The position numbers and the translations under genes were made by a program. From contig JAFEBO010000006.1 of assembly GCA_018242625.1 (NCBI GenBank), positions 62,001-126,000 on the forward strand: 64,000 nt of DNA, given 5' to 3'. A model generated the notes under the pieces. The model was not told the DNA's origin and searched no databases. It saw nothing but the letters and a program-made list of their open reading frames with translations. Shown one piece after another: positions 17,169 through 26,254 of this stretch. Each line of letters opens with the position of its first letter. Position 1 is the stretch's first letter. The DNA comes from Planctomycetota bacterium. GTDB lineage: Bacteria; Planctomycetota; Phycisphaerae; Phycisphaerales; UBA1924.

Positions 17169-18938
17169 TCAGCCCGCCCGACGCCCGGCGCACCATGCGC
17201 GCCAGGCATCTCTGTAGACGCTTTCAAGCCGCCCCGCAAAGCCCGCCTCATCGCAGAGTGGGCTCGCGAGCAGCATCGGCCGCAGCGATTCGCGCAGCTG
17301 CTTCCGCCGGGGGGCATCTCGCGCCAGATCGACCGCCACACGCACATACTGGTCTTCGTCCGCGGCGCAAAGGTCGCTCAGCCCGACCGCGCTCAGCAGG
17401 CTCATCCCAACTCTGGATGCGTGCGTCTCTCCGGCGATGCTCACAACCGCAACCCCCATCGCCAGCGCCTCGACCGTCGTCGTCGTGCCGTTGTAAGGCC
17501 AGGTGTCGAGCGCCACATCGATCTCGGAATACATCGCCAAATGAGCGCCCGGATCGGGCGTTTCCTCCCGCAGTTCGATCCTGCTTCTCGAAACCCCCGC
17601 CCCTTGAAGGTTTGCAATCAGCCGCTCCCGCGCGGCTTGCGATGACAGCCCGCGGGCCTTGAGCAGCAGCCGGGAATCGGGCACCTCGCCGAGAATGCGC
17701 GCCCAAACCTCGAGCACCCGCTTGCCCACTTTCGTGATCGTGTTGAACGATCCGAACGTGATCGAACCCCGTTTCTCGCAGGGGGCAGGGGCGACGGGGC
17801 CCGCGTGTCCGGGCAGCCGGTAGCAGAGGAAGCCGCCCTCGATCCGCACGAGCTTTTCCGTCGCAAGCCGCTCCGCGCCGGGCGGATCGGTGATCGCATC
17901 GACAATCCGGTAGTCGATCGCGGGAATCCCCGTGGTATTCGGATATCCGAGGTAGGTGAACTGCACCGGCGCGGGCTTGGCCGCCATGCTCAGCGTGTGC
18001 CGCGAGCCCGAGTGTCCGGACAGGTCCACAAGGATGTCGATCCCCTGCCGCCTGACCATCGCCACAAACTCTGCCTGCGACAGGCGCTGCGTCTGGACGT
18101 ACAGGGCCGCGCTTTTCTTCAGCCGCTCGGTGAGTTCGTCTTCGGTCATCATGTCGTGATAGAGCACGACCTCGAACCGTTCTCGATCGTGATGCTCGAG
18201 AATCGGCTCGATGAAATGGCCCACCGACCGGTTGCGAAAATCCTGGCTGCAGTAGCCGATCCGCAATCGTCGCTCGGGATCCGGACTGTTTGTGTGCGAG
18301 CCGGCAAGAGGCCGCACCTGCTCGGTCATCAGCGATCCCAGCCGGCGGTGAAGCTCGAAAATCCGCTCCGGCTCCACCCCCCGCACTCGCATCAGCGGGA
18401 TCATCAGCATGCGCAGCGCCGTCGTGTCGTTGGGCGAACGCTCGAGCACGCCCGAAAGCAGCGCCACCGCACCTTCCAGATCCCCCAGCATCTCCAGATG
18501 CCCCGCGTACAACTGCAGCGCCCTCGGATCCCCCGGGTGCGCCTCGTAGACCGCCCTCACAAATGATCGGGCCCCGTCCGCATCCCCCCGCAGCAGCATC
18601 GCGTTGGCAACCGACGCGAACAGGCCCATATCCGGCGGCGAGAGTTCCGCGGCTCTCCTGTATTGTCGCTCCGCCTCCGCGTGCCGGCCCTTGCGCGTGT
18701 GCAGGTCGGCGCATTTCCGATACAGCCACGCCTCCCGCGGACTGGCGGCGATCGCCCGCTCCAGCAGGTAAACCGCCTGGTCCTCCCGCCCAAGACCGGA
18801 GAGGATCTCGCAAATCGCCTGAAGATACCCCAGTTCGCCCGGCGTTTTCTCGAGCGCCTTGCGGAGAATCTGCACCGCCTGTTCGGGGCGCCGGGCTTCC
18901 ATGTGCCCCCTGGCCTGCGTCAGTACGGGATCGTGCAT
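17169..18938 (-). CDS. TPR protein with GT41 (SPINDLY/OGT-like) glycosyltransferase domain
   Basis: 589 residues. The N-terminal 220 are TPR-like repeats (LGYLQAICEILSGLGREDQAVYLLERAIAASPREAWLYRKCADLHTRKGRHAEAERQYRRAAELSP). The C-terminal 350 match O-linked GlcNAc-transferase catalytic halves: RLRIGYCSQDFRNRSVGHFIEPILEHHD, VDLSGHSGSRHTLSMAAKPAPVQFTYLGYPNTTGIPAIDYRIVDAITDPPG, ITFGSFNTITKVGKRVLEVWARIL and LDTWPYNGTTTTVEALAMGVAVVSIAG. Such enzymes glycosylate Ser/Thr in proteins in the cytoplasm; acceptor unknown. It lies on the opposite strand inside the carotenoid-type cluster, convergent with the oxidoreductase gene and divergent from the acyltransferase. ATG at 18938 opens MHDPVLTQARGH; a start 17 codons upstream is possible. 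Confidence 0.88.
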   Translation of the reverse strand: MHDPVLTQARGHMEARRPEQAVQILRKALEKTPGELGYLQAICEILSGLGREDQAVYLLERAIAASPREAWLYRKCADLHTRKGRHAEAERQYRRAAELSPPDMGLFASVANAMLLRGDADGARSFVRAVYEAHPGDPRALQLYAGHLEMLGDLEGAVALLSGVLERSPNDTTALRMLMIPLMRVRGVEPERIFELHRRLGSLMTEQVRPLAGSHTNSPDPERRLRIGYCSQDFRNRSVGHFIEPILEHHDRERFEVVLYHDMMTEDELTERLKKSAALYVQTQRLSQAEFVAMVRRQGIDILVDLSGHSGSRHTLSMAAKPAPVQFTYLGYPNTTGIPAIDYRIVDAITDPPGAERLATEKLVRIEGGFLCYRLPGHAGPVAPAPCEKRGSITFGSFNTITKVGKRVLEVWARILGEVPDSRLLLKARGLSSQAARERLIANLQGAGVSRSRIELREETPDPGAHLAMYSEIDVALDTWPYNGTTTTVEALAMGVAVVSIAGETHASRVGMSLLSAVGLSDLCAADEDQYVRVAVDLARDAPRRKQLRESLRPMLLASPLCDEAGFAGRLESVYRDAWRAWCAGRRAG

Positions 18939-19030
18939 CTGTTTCCCCGGAGGCGTGCGCAGGATTCTAAGGGTTGACCTTCCAACCATTCAGCCTCGTG
19001 CCAGTTGCGCCCGTGCCATCGCATTCCTTC

Positions 19031-19819
19031 ATGCCCGCCGCCTATTCCGGACGGTTTACGCATTACTTCACCCTCTACGTCAGACGCCTGTTCCGCAAGA
19101 GCTTCGCCGCCGTCCGCATCCTGCCGGAACACGCCGATGCGCTGGCGTCGCTCGCGAACGCCGACAAGCCCGTGCTCGTCCTGCTCTCCCACTGCTCCTG
19201 GTGGGACCCGCTGCTGAGCCTCGTGCTCCACCGGCATTACACCCCGGCCCGCGAACCGATGGCGCCCATGGAAGCGTCGCAGCTCGCCAAGTTCGCGATC
19301 TTCCGCAAGATCGGCATCTTCGGCATCGAGCCCGACGACCCCGCAAGCCTCGAAGAAATGGGCCGCTACGTCGCCGGCTGCTTCGCCCGCAACCCCCGCT
19401 GCACCCTCTGGATCACCCCCCAGGGACGGTTCACAGACCCCCGCAGCCCGATCGAAATCCGCCCCGGCGGCGCCGCGGTCGCGGCAAGGACACCGGACAT
19501 TTCCGTTGTCTGCCTCGCGATCGAATACGCCTTCTGGACCAATCAAAAACCGGAAGTCTTCATCTCCCTGCGCCCCGTCGCGCCCCCCCAAAGACGCGAT
19601 TCCACCGCCTCCTGGCACCGGGCAATCCTCGAAACCATGACCGCCAACGCCGGCCTGCTCGCCAGCGCCGTCATCTCCCGGGACCCCGCAGAATTCCTGC
19701 CCGTCTTTGACTCCGGTTCGGCCCGCGGAACGAACTGGTGGTACGACCTCTGGCTTCGAATACGCGGCCGGTCTTCTCACGTCGAGGACCGTCGCTTCGC
19801 CCCCTCCGCGCCCAAATGA
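19031..19819 (+). CDS. PlsC-type acyltransferase in carotenoid-type cluster
   Basis: 262 residues with the lysophospholipid acyltransferase (PlsC/AGPAT) motifs. SHCSWWDPLLSLVL near residue 55 holds the catalytic H-x4-D. PQGRFTDPRSPIEIRPGGAAVAA around residue 137 resembles the FPEGTRS / substrate-binding block. It has no extended transmembrane bundle. Its stop overlaps the start of the downstream CrtQ-like glycosyltransferase as ATGA, implying translational coupling. In staphyloxanthin synthesis a glycosylated carotenoid acid is acylated by CrtO, which is a different fold; here a PlsC-type enzyme may do the equivalent job. ATG 19031 is chosen over an upstream in-frame TTG. The carotenoid substrate is inference. 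Confidence 0.8.
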   Translation: MPAAYSGRFTHYFTLYVRRLFRKSFAAVRILPEHADALASLANADKPVLVLLSHCSWWDPLLSLVLHRHYTPAREPMAPMEASQLAKFAIFRKIGIFGIEPDDPASLEEMGRYVAGCFARNPRCTLWITPQGRFTDPRSPIEIRPGGAAVAARTPDISVVCLAIEYAFWTNQKPEVFISLRPVAPPQRRDSTASWHRAILETMTANAGLLASAVISRDPAEFLPVFDSGSARGTNWWYDLWLRIRGRSSHVEDRRFAPSAPK

Positions 19820-20985
19820 CGATCCTCGCCATCATCCTCCTTGTCTCGCTGGTCTTCGCGCTGCTCGCGCTTGTCATGACCATCGTCAACCTGGGCGTTT
19901 ATCAGAAGCCGCCCTCGGCCGCCGGCGCCGCACCCCTCCTCTCGGTCTGCATTCCCGCCCGCAACGAGGAGGCCAATCTCGCCCCGTGCGTCCGCTCGCT
20001 CCTCGCCAGCACCCACCAGAACATCGAGGTCCTGGCCTACGACGATCAGAGCACCGACAAGACCCCGCAGATCCTCGCCTCGCTGATCGCCGAAGACGAC
20101 CGCGTCCGCGCCGTCCCCACCGTCCCCCTGCCCCAAGGCTGGAACGGCAAGCAGCACGCCTGCTGGCGGGCCGCCAAGGAGGCACGCGGCGAGTGGCTTG
20201 TCTTCACCGACGCCGACGTCCGCTTCGAGCCCGACTGCCTCCCGCGCGCGCTCGCCGCCGCCCGCGAATACAACGCCTCGCTCATCTCAACCTTCCCGCG
20301 CCAGATCACCGGCTCACTCTCCGAAGATCTCGCCGTGCCCATGATCTTCTTCGTGCTTTTTTCCTATCTGCCCATGACGATGATGCGCATGGGTCATTCG
20401 CCCACCGCCTCCGCCGGCTGCGGCCAGTTCCTCATGATCTCCCGCGAGGCGTACGACAAGTCCGGCGGCCACTCATCCTGCAAGGACTCGATGCACGACG
20501 GCGTCAAGCTCCCCCGGGCCGTCCGCCGCGCGGGCTTTCACTCCGATCTGTTCGACGGCACCGACCTCGTCTCCGTCCGCATGTACCGCGGGCTCTCGCA
20601 GACCTGGCGCGGCTTCACCAAGAACGCCTACGAGGGGCTCGGCTCCTTCGGCCTGCTGATGTTCTTCACGATCATCCACCTCCTCGCGCACGTGCTCCCG
20701 TGGGTCGTTGTCGCCTCCGAAATCTCGAGCCTCGCCCTGGGCCGGCCGGCCGACCGTGCCGCCCTCCTGCTCGCGATTCTCTGCGTCGCTTCCAATCTTG
20801 TGCAGCGCGTGCTCCTGAGCAGCCGGTTCCGCCAGGGCATCACCCCCGTGCTGCTCCACCCGGTCGGCGTCCTCTTCATGACGCTCATCCAGTGGCGCAG
20901 CTTTTATCTCGCGCTCACCAATCAGCGCTCCTGGCGCGGACGCGTGGGGATTCAGCCCGCGGCCTCCGCCCCCAAGCCGCTCTAA
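19816..20985 (+). CDS. CrtQ-like family 2 glycosyltransferase
   Basis: 389-residue membrane glycosyltransferase. An N-terminal transmembrane segment (ILAIILLVSLVFALLALVMTIVNLGVY) precedes a GT2 domain: LLSVCIPARNEEANLAPCVRSLL, LAYDDQSTDKTPQIL, GWNGKQHACWRAAKEARGEWLVFTDADVRFEPD (DxD), FLMISREAYDKSGGHSS. Several C-terminal membrane helices follow. The SVRMYRGLSQTWRGFTKNAYEGLG block and the GK-x-HAC motif recall CrtQ, which adds glucose to 4,4'-diaponeurosporenoic acid. It is translationally coupled (ATGA) to the acyltransferase, and the aldehyde dehydrogenase and CrtI/CrtP-type gene lie upstream, which supports glycosylation of a carotenoid acid. Other hydrophobic acceptors such as sterols or hopanoids remain possible. 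Confidence 0.82.
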   Translation: MTILAIILLVSLVFALLALVMTIVNLGVYQKPPSAAGAAPLLSVCIPARNEEANLAPCVRSLLASTHQNIEVLAYDDQSTDKTPQILASLIAEDDRVRAVPTVPLPQGWNGKQHACWRAAKEARGEWLVFTDADVRFEPDCLPRALAAAREYNASLISTFPRQITGSLSEDLAVPMIFFVLFSYLPMTMMRMGHSPTASAGCGQFLMISREAYDKSGGHSSCKDSMHDGVKLPRAVRRAGFHSDLFDGTDLVSVRMYRGLSQTWRGFTKNAYEGLGSFGLLMFFTIIHLLAHVLPWVVVASEISSLALGRPADRAALLLAILCVASNLVQRVLLSSRFRQGITPVLLHPVGVLFMTLIQWRSFYLALTNQRSWRGRVGIQPAASAPKPL

Positions 20986-21232
20986 TCGCCGGCGCCCGGG
21001 GCTTCGCGGCCGGTCGGACCGCGCGGTCGTGCGCACAAAGGCGCTTGTGTGCGCGCACGGGCGCTACATCGCCCCCGCCGGACGCCGCGCTCCTCCAGAT
21101 TTTTTATCCCCCCGCCGCCGCAGCGGATAACCGCGATCGCGACCCCGCCCGGGCGACGTAGTTGTGCGCCGGTTCGCGCCTTTGTGCCCCTCTGTAACGC
21201 AGCGGGCGACACGGCCCGCATGGGGGTTCGCG

Positions 21233-22702
21233 ATGGGCTACCGGTTCCAGGCATTTTCTGACGTCGGCCTCGACGAGGCATTCTTCACGCTCGCTCTTCG
21301 CGAGCACCAGACGCGTCAGTTGCCGCGCCTGGAAAAACTCTGGACGTACTACAGAAACGCGCTGGAACCGGTGCCCGCCGCGGAACGCAAAGCCCGCTCC
21401 TGGTACTCCCAGCCCCAGGAAATCGGCCTCCCCGGACGCACGCCCGAGGACGACCGCCTCCGCAACCGGGCCGAGGCCGTGATCGAGAACGACATCGCAT
21501 GGCGCATCCACGCCATGATCGACTTCCTCTTCGCCCGCCCGATCCGCTTCGTGAGCACCGCCCGCACCGCCGAAGCCCGAAGCGCGATCGAGTCCGCTCT
21601 CGACGCCCTCTGGGAATCCAGCGGCGGCATCGCCCTCTTCACCGACACGGCCCTGCTCGGCCATGTTTTCGGCCACGTCGATCTGCTCGTGCGCCTCACC
21701 GGCACTGATTTCCGCCGCGCCGCGCGCAAGGCGTCGCCCCACTCCACGATGCAGGACATCCTGCGCAACGCGCCCCCCGTGCGCGTCGAGGTCATCGACC
21801 CGCGCCGCGGCATCCCTCTCACCAACCCCTCCGACTACCGGCGGCTGCTCGGCTACATCGTGCACTTTGAACGCGAGGAGAACCGCGCCGAGCGCCCCTC
21901 CCTGCTCTCCGCGCTGCTCGCTCAGCCCCGCCGCGCCCGCAATTCCCACACCGAGATCATCTCCGCCGATTTTCACCACATCTACGAAAACCAGCGCCTC
22001 GCCGAATCGGCCGAAACGCCCTGGACGCGCGGGAAGCTGCCCGTGGTTCACATCCAGAACGTCAGCCAGCCATTCCACTACTCAGGCATCGGCGAGGTCG
22101 AGCCGCTCATCCCCCTGCAAGACGAACTCAACACACGCCAGAGCGACCGCGCACACCGCCTCGCCATGCAGAGCTTCAAGATGTACCTGGTCAAGGGCAT
22201 CGCCGGCGACTCGCTCACCGTCGGCCCGGGCATCATGATCTCCTCGGACGACCCGCACGCATCCGTCCAGGAATTCGGCGGCGATTCGGCCGCGCCCTCC
22301 GAAGAAGCACACTTCGAATCCGTCCGCAACGCGATGGACAAGATCAGCGGAGTCCCACCTCTCGCGACCGGCGTTGTGCAGGGAAAAGTGGGCAACCTCT
22401 CGAGCGCCATGGCGCTCAAGGTGACGCTGATGGGCCTGCTCAGCCGCACCGCCCGCAAGCAGGTGACGTACGGGCGCGGGCTCGCCGAAGCCTCCCGGCT
22501 TCTGCTGGCCGCGCTCGACCACCTCGACATTCTCAAGACCGACGAGATCGACCGCGGCGTGCGCATCGAGTGGCCCGACCCGCTCCCGACCGACGACCGC
22601 GAGCAGGTCCAGACCGCGGAAACCAAGCTCCGCATCGGCGTCGACAAACAGCGCGTGCTCCAGGAACTCGGATACACGCCGACCGACGACGGTGCGGTGT
22701 AG
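21233..22702 (+). CDS. Phage portal protein (SPP1 Gp6-like)
   Basis: 489 residues resembling phage portal proteins, which form the dodecameric DNA gateway of the capsid. Visible features: an N-terminal helical part (LREHQTRQLPRLEKLWTYYRNA), NDIAWRIHAMIDFLFARPIRFV, the central beta-rich wing (VRVEVIDPRRGIPLTNPSDYRRLLGYIVHFERE) and PVVHIQNVSQPFHYSGIGEVEPLIPLQDELNTRQSDRAHRLAMQSFKMYLVKG. The last is the portal stem/crown-type segment, and it ends in a GVPPLATGVVQGKVGNLSSAMALKVTLMGLLSRTARK helix. It opens a seven-gene rightward group of virion-like genes. ATG 21233 is chosen because the conserved region starts right after it. No terminase gene precedes it, which is unusual. Confidence 0.8.
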   Translation: MGYRFQAFSDVGLDEAFFTLALREHQTRQLPRLEKLWTYYRNALEPVPAAERKARSWYSQPQEIGLPGRTPEDDRLRNRAEAVIENDIAWRIHAMIDFLFARPIRFVSTARTAEARSAIESALDALWESSGGIALFTDTALLGHVFGHVDLLVRLTGTDFRRAARKASPHSTMQDILRNAPPVRVEVIDPRRGIPLTNPSDYRRLLGYIVHFEREENRAERPSLLSALLAQPRRARNSHTEIISADFHHIYENQRLAESAETPWTRGKLPVVHIQNVSQPFHYSGIGEVEPLIPLQDELNTRQSDRAHRLAMQSFKMYLVKGIAGDSLTVGPGIMISSDDPHASVQEFGGDSAAPSEEAHFESVRNAMDKISGVPPLATGVVQGKVGNLSSAMALKVTLMGLLSRTARKQVTYGRGLAEASRLLLAALDHLDILKTDEIDRGVRIEWPDPLPTDDREQVQTAETKLRIGVDKQRVLQELGYTPTDDGAV

Positions 22703-22795
22703 ACCCGCCTCTCGCGCCCCCGCAAACACCCGCGTTTTTCCCTCCTTCCCGGCCCTTTGGCGTTTCCGCCCTCGGGCCCCTTTCCGGAGTCCAGC

Positions 22796-23296
22796 ATGCC
22801 CGACGACACACGAAATCCCGGCGACGACGGCGCACCACCCGAGGTTGAGCCCGCTCGCCCCCCGGCGACAGAAGAGGCCGACTGGCGCGCACGAGCCCTC
22901 GCCGCCGAGGCGGCACTCGCCCAAACCCAGTCGCAGCTCGAAGACGCCCGCTCGCAGCTCGACCGTTCGCGGGCGGAACTCGAAAAGGAAAAGACCTCCC
23001 GCAGGCTCGACCGGGCGCTCGCCGGCTCCGGCGCCATCGACCCCGAAGTCGTGGCGCTGCTTCTCGAGCCCCGGCTCTCGCAGGATTCCCCGGACATCGA
23101 TGCTCTGCTGCGCGAACTCCGCGCCGCCAAACCCTTCCTCTTTGAACCGGCGCTCCCCGCACGCCCCGCGCCCTCGGTCATGAGCCCAGAGCCGGTTCCG
23201 CGCGACCAGCTCGCCGATCTCGCCCTCGAAGCCCGCGCGAGCGGCAGCCGCCTCTCGCTCCTGAATTACCTCCGCGCCCGCGCCGCCCGCGCCTGA
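22796..23296 (+). CDS. Phage scaffold-like coiled-coil protein
   Basis: 166 residues. An acidic, proline-rich N-terminus (MPDDTRNPGDDGAPPEVEPARPPATEEAD) leads into a long predicted coiled coil (RARALAAEAALAQTQSQLEDARSQLDRSRAELEKEKTSRRLDRALAGSGAIDPEVVALLLE) and a helical C-terminus rich in Ala/Arg. Size, composition and position between portal and major capsid genes match phage scaffolding proteins, which template head assembly and then leave. No protease domain is visible. Sequence similarity alone would not prove this, so the call rests mainly on context. Confidence 0.65.
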   Translation: MPDDTRNPGDDGAPPEVEPARPPATEEADWRARALAAEAALAQTQSQLEDARSQLDRSRAELEKEKTSRRLDRALAGSGAIDPEVVALLLEPRLSQDSPDIDALLRELRAAKPFLFEPALPARPAPSVMSPEPVPRDQLADLALEARASGSRLSLLNYLRARAARA

Positions 23297-23355
23297 CGCA
23301 CCCGCACGTTTTCAGAGTTCTCACCGCTTTCCTCTGACCCCTTGGAGCTTTGCAC

Positions 23356-24519
23356 ATGTCCTATTCCGGAAAAACCACGTTCGCCGCCGGCACCGATCTT
23401 CCCGAGATCATGGAGGATGTTTCCGACCTTGTCGGCATCGTCTCCCCGTACGAGACGCCCCTCCTGGATTACCTGGGCGATCCCAAGCGCCCCGCTCTCA
23501 GCACGCTGCACGAGTGGATCGAGGACACCCTCCTCCCCAACACCGACACGCTCAACCAGACCACCTTCACGCCCGACGCTCAGAACGCCACCAGCCTCAC
23601 GGTCCAGAACGGCGCCCGCTTCCAGCCCGGCGATCTCGTCCGCCCCGACGCCAGCACCGAGGTCCTGCAGGTCACCGCGGTCGCGGGCAACGTGCTGACC
23701 GTGGTGCGAGGCTACGGCGCAACCACCAAGGCCACGCTCACCAACGGCAAACGCCTCTCGATCCTCGGCAACGCCGCGATCGAAGGTGCCGACGCATCCA
23801 CGGCCAGGTTCACCGCCCGATCCCGCAAAGTGAACTACACGCAGATCTTCTCGGCAACCGTCGAAGTCTCCGGCTCCATGCGCGCCGCACGCCAGCACGG
23901 CATCGACGATGAACTCGAATACCAGAAGCAGGAACGCCTCCGCGAACTTCTCCGCGACCTCGAAAACTGCGTCATCAACGGCGTCGCACCCGCGAGCAAC
24001 CCGCAGGGCTCCGCCACCGTGCGCCGCTCGATGAACGGCATCGTCCGATCCATCTCCACCAACCAGCTCGTTCCCAACGCCGGCCAGATGCCCGCCGGGG
24101 GCGGCAGCGGCACCGATCTGAGCGAGCCCGTCCTCAACGCCGCCCTGCGCCTCATCTGGGAGCAGAGCCAGGGCAAGATCGACACGATCGTCTGCTCCGG
24201 CTCGCTCAAGCGCCGCATCAACGGCTTCGCGACCGGCAGCCGCGCCTACACGCCCGAGGACAAGTCCTTCCGCGACATGATCAGCACCTACGAGTCCGAC
24301 TTCGGCGTCTGCCGCGTCATCCTCAGCCGATGGGTCCCCTCCGACACGCTGCTGCTGCTGGATTCCTCACGCATCAGCGTCCTCCCGCTCCAGGGCCGCT
24401 CGTTCGGCTACAAGCCCCTCGCCCAGACCGGCGACGCGGTGAGCGGCCAGATCCTCGGCGAATACACCCTCGAGTTCAAAAACGAGAACGCCCACGGACT
24501 CATCCGCGGCCTCACCTGA
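23356..24519 (+). CDS. Major capsid protein, SU10/DUF5309-like
   Basis: 387 residues with the layout of SU10-type HK97-fold capsid proteins. The N-terminus is SYSGKTTFAAGTDLPEIMEDVSDLVGIVSPYETPLLDYLGD. An inserted beta domain (TSLTVQNGARFQPGDLVRPDASTEVLQVTAVAGNVLTVVRGYGATT) follows, then VNYTQIFSATVEVSGSMRAARQHGIDDELEYQKQERLRELLRDLENCVINGV. The C-terminal A-domain-like part runs ISTYESDFGVCRVILSRWVPSDTLLLLDSSRISVLPLQGRSFGYKPLAQTGDAVSGQILGEYTLEFKNENAHGLIRGL. A TTG two codons upstream (23350) is less likely than ATG 23356, which follows a TTGGAG element. This is the best-supported gene of the phage-like cassette. Confidence 0.85.
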   Translation: MSYSGKTTFAAGTDLPEIMEDVSDLVGIVSPYETPLLDYLGDPKRPALSTLHEWIEDTLLPNTDTLNQTTFTPDAQNATSLTVQNGARFQPGDLVRPDASTEVLQVTAVAGNVLTVVRGYGATTKATLTNGKRLSILGNAAIEGADASTARFTARSRKVNYTQIFSATVEVSGSMRAARQHGIDDELEYQKQERLRELLRDLENCVINGVAPASNPQGSATVRRSMNGIVRSISTNQLVPNAGQMPAGGGSGTDLSEPVLNAALRLIWEQSQGKIDTIVCSGSLKRRINGFATGSRAYTPEDKSFRDMISTYESDFGVCRVILSRWVPSDTLLLLDSSRISVLPLQGRSFGYKPLAQTGDAVSGQILGEYTLEFKNENAHGLIRGLT

Positions 24520-24622
24520 CCGTCCGCCGCCGGCTGTCGGCGATCCGTGATCACTCGGGTCGCCGACTGCCGCCGGCCCCTTCCGCTCCGCTTGTTCCAG
24601 CCTCCACCTTTGAGGACACCCC

Positions 24623-25270
24623 ATGCTCTGCACCGACGCCGATCTCGCCCGCATCCAGCCCGATCTGCACAACCAGGTCGTCTGGTATTCCCAGCGTCTG
24701 ATCCGGGCGACCGGCGCCGTTTCCGGCTCCACGCTCACCATCTCCGCCTTCGACTCCAGCTTCGACGCCGCGATCCTCGCGCCCGGCATGATCATCGTCG
24801 TCGGCGGCGTGCCCCACGAGGTAATCGCCAAACTCTCGGCGACCACGGCGCAGATCTCCCGCATCCGCGCCACGCCCGAAGACGACCCGCTCCTGCCCGC
24901 CGCCGTTTCGGGCGCCGAGGTCGTTCTCAACTCGTTCCGCCCGCAGATCGCCATCGTTTCCGAGCACGTCCTGCGGAAGTTCGGCCTCGATCCCCTGCAG
25001 CCGCTCACCGACAGCCAGGGCAACCCGATGCCGCTTCTCGCCGAGACTCGCCGACTGGCCCGCTACACCGCGCTCATGACACTCATCACCATCTACACAG
25101 TGGCGAGCGCCGACCTCGATCCCGATTCCGCCGCCGCCACCCGCCTCACCTGGTACTACTCCCTCGCCCGCGAGGAACTGCGGTTCCTCACCGCCGCGAT
25201 CGACACCGACGACGACGGCAAGCCCGATGCATCCCGGCGCGCCAACATCATCCCCCTCATCCGCGCCTGA
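24623..25270 (+). CDS. Phage head-tail adaptor-like protein
   Basis: 215 residues, not recognised as a named family. The N-terminus (LCTDADLARIQPDLHN) is followed by a beta-rich domain (AVSGSTLTISAFDSSFDAAILAPGMIIVVGGVPHEVIAKLSATTAQISRI) and a helical region ending in WYYSLAREELRFLTAAIDTDDDGKPD. The last part resembles the start of head-completion/connector proteins that hold D-x-D-x-D-G-x-x-D loops. It lies directly after the capsid gene in a rightward row of virion-like genes, where adaptor genes are usually found. Role is inferred from position. Confidence 0.55.
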   Translation: MLCTDADLARIQPDLHNQVVWYSQRLIRATGAVSGSTLTISAFDSSFDAAILAPGMIIVVGGVPHEVIAKLSATTAQISRIRATPEDDPLLPAAVSGAEVVLNSFRPQIAIVSEHVLRKFGLDPLQPLTDSQGNPMPLLAETRRLARYTALMTLITIYTVASADLDPDSAAATRLTWYYSLAREELRFLTAAIDTDDDGKPDASRRANIIPLIRA

Positions 25271-25320
25271 CCGGGCCAGCATGCACACTCGCTTCCATCC
25301 CCCGCCGCAAAGGACACTCC

Positions 25321-25728
25321 ATGCTCTTTCTCAACCCATCCCGGCTCTCTCTGCTGAACACCGAGTACTCCAACATCGAGTCCGTCGCGATCAGCCGCCT
25401 CCCGCACAAGGAAATCGACGAGTGGGGATCCGAAGGCCCTTTCGCCGTTTTCTCCGACGTTCCCGAGTGCAAGGTCGAAGTCACGATCGTTCAGCGGCTG
25501 GATTCGGGCGTCGATCAGTCGCTCGCGGGCCCCGCGCCCGGCCAGCAGGGAACGCTCGAACTTGTCGCCTCTCCCAACGCCTCAAACGCTTCACGCACCA
25601 GGCTGAGCGCCAGCGTCGTCGTGCGATCCGTGCGCTACGACCTCAACTCCAAGCCCAAACGCACCATCGCGCTCGCCGCCCTCTCGCCCGACGGCTCCAC
25701 CGACCCGATCACGCTCACCAGCCTCTAG
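25321..25728 (+). CDS. Small phage-cassette protein, tail-tube-like by position
   Basis: 135 residues from ATG 25321, starting MLFLNPSRLSLLNTEYSNIESVAISRL. The rest is beta-rich (AVFSDVPECKVEVTIVQRLDSG, QGTLELVASPNASNASRTRLSASVVVRSVRYDLNSKPKRTIALAALS). The alternating polar/hydrophobic strands and the location after the adaptor-like gene suggest a tail or neck component, but no family motif is recognised. Frame is supported by continuity without stops and by spacing similar to its neighbours. Confidence 0.5.
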   Translation: MLFLNPSRLSLLNTEYSNIESVAISRLPHKEIDEWGSEGPFAVFSDVPECKVEVTIVQRLDSGVDQSLAGPAPGQQGTLELVASPNASNASRTRLSASVVVRSVRYDLNSKPKRTIALAALSPDGSTDPITLTSL

Positions 25729-25836
25729 CCCCCACCCCCACCCGCCCACTCATCGCTCGCGCACCCGCGCCATCCGGGGGCAAAGTCACGCACGTCCTTC
25801 GTCGCTCTGCCTTTCTCCCAATTTCACAGTTCTCCC

Positions 25837-26217
25837 ATGTCATCCTTCAAATCGCTCAATCTCTTCGGCTCCGGGCCGCACCGCTTCGCGCTCGAGTTCC
25901 AGGGCCAATCGGTCGTGCCCAAACTCCGGCTGGGGATCCAGCAGTCCGGCTCCGCCTGGCTGGGGCCGGAAGAACTGACCGTCCGCATCACCGGCCGCCT
26001 CATCGCGCCCACCGCCGCCGCACTCTGGTCACTCCGCGATGCAATGGCCGCACAACTCATCGACCCCCCAACCCCCGGCACGCTCATCGACAACACCGGC
26101 CGCACCTTCACCCAGATGAGCTTCATCTCCTTCGAAGAAGCCGACCGCGTCGACCGCAACCGCGCCTTCTCCCTCGCCTACACCGCCCGATTCCGCCGTT
26201 TCAACGACACGCCGTAG
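25837..26217 (+). CDS. Small phage-cassette protein of unknown function
   Basis: 126 residues (MSSFKSLNLFGSGPHRFALEFQGQSVVPKLRLGIQQSGSAW). It is beta-rich, with a helix TAAALWSLRDAMAAQLIDP and a C-terminal FISFEEADRVDRNRAFSLAYTARFRRF. It is the last of the contiguous rightward virion-like genes before a minus-strand gene. Its beta-sandwich character and size suit a tail or baseplate accessory protein, but I do not recognise a family. Confidence 0.5.
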   Translation: MSSFKSLNLFGSGPHRFALEFQGQSVVPKLRLGIQQSGSAWLGPEELTVRITGRLIAPTAAALWSLRDAMAAQLIDPPTPGTLIDNTGRTFTQMSFISFEEADRVDRNRAFSLAYTARFRRFNDTP

Positions 26218-26254
26218 AAACGCCCCGATCGCCACACCACCGCTGCAAAGCCGT

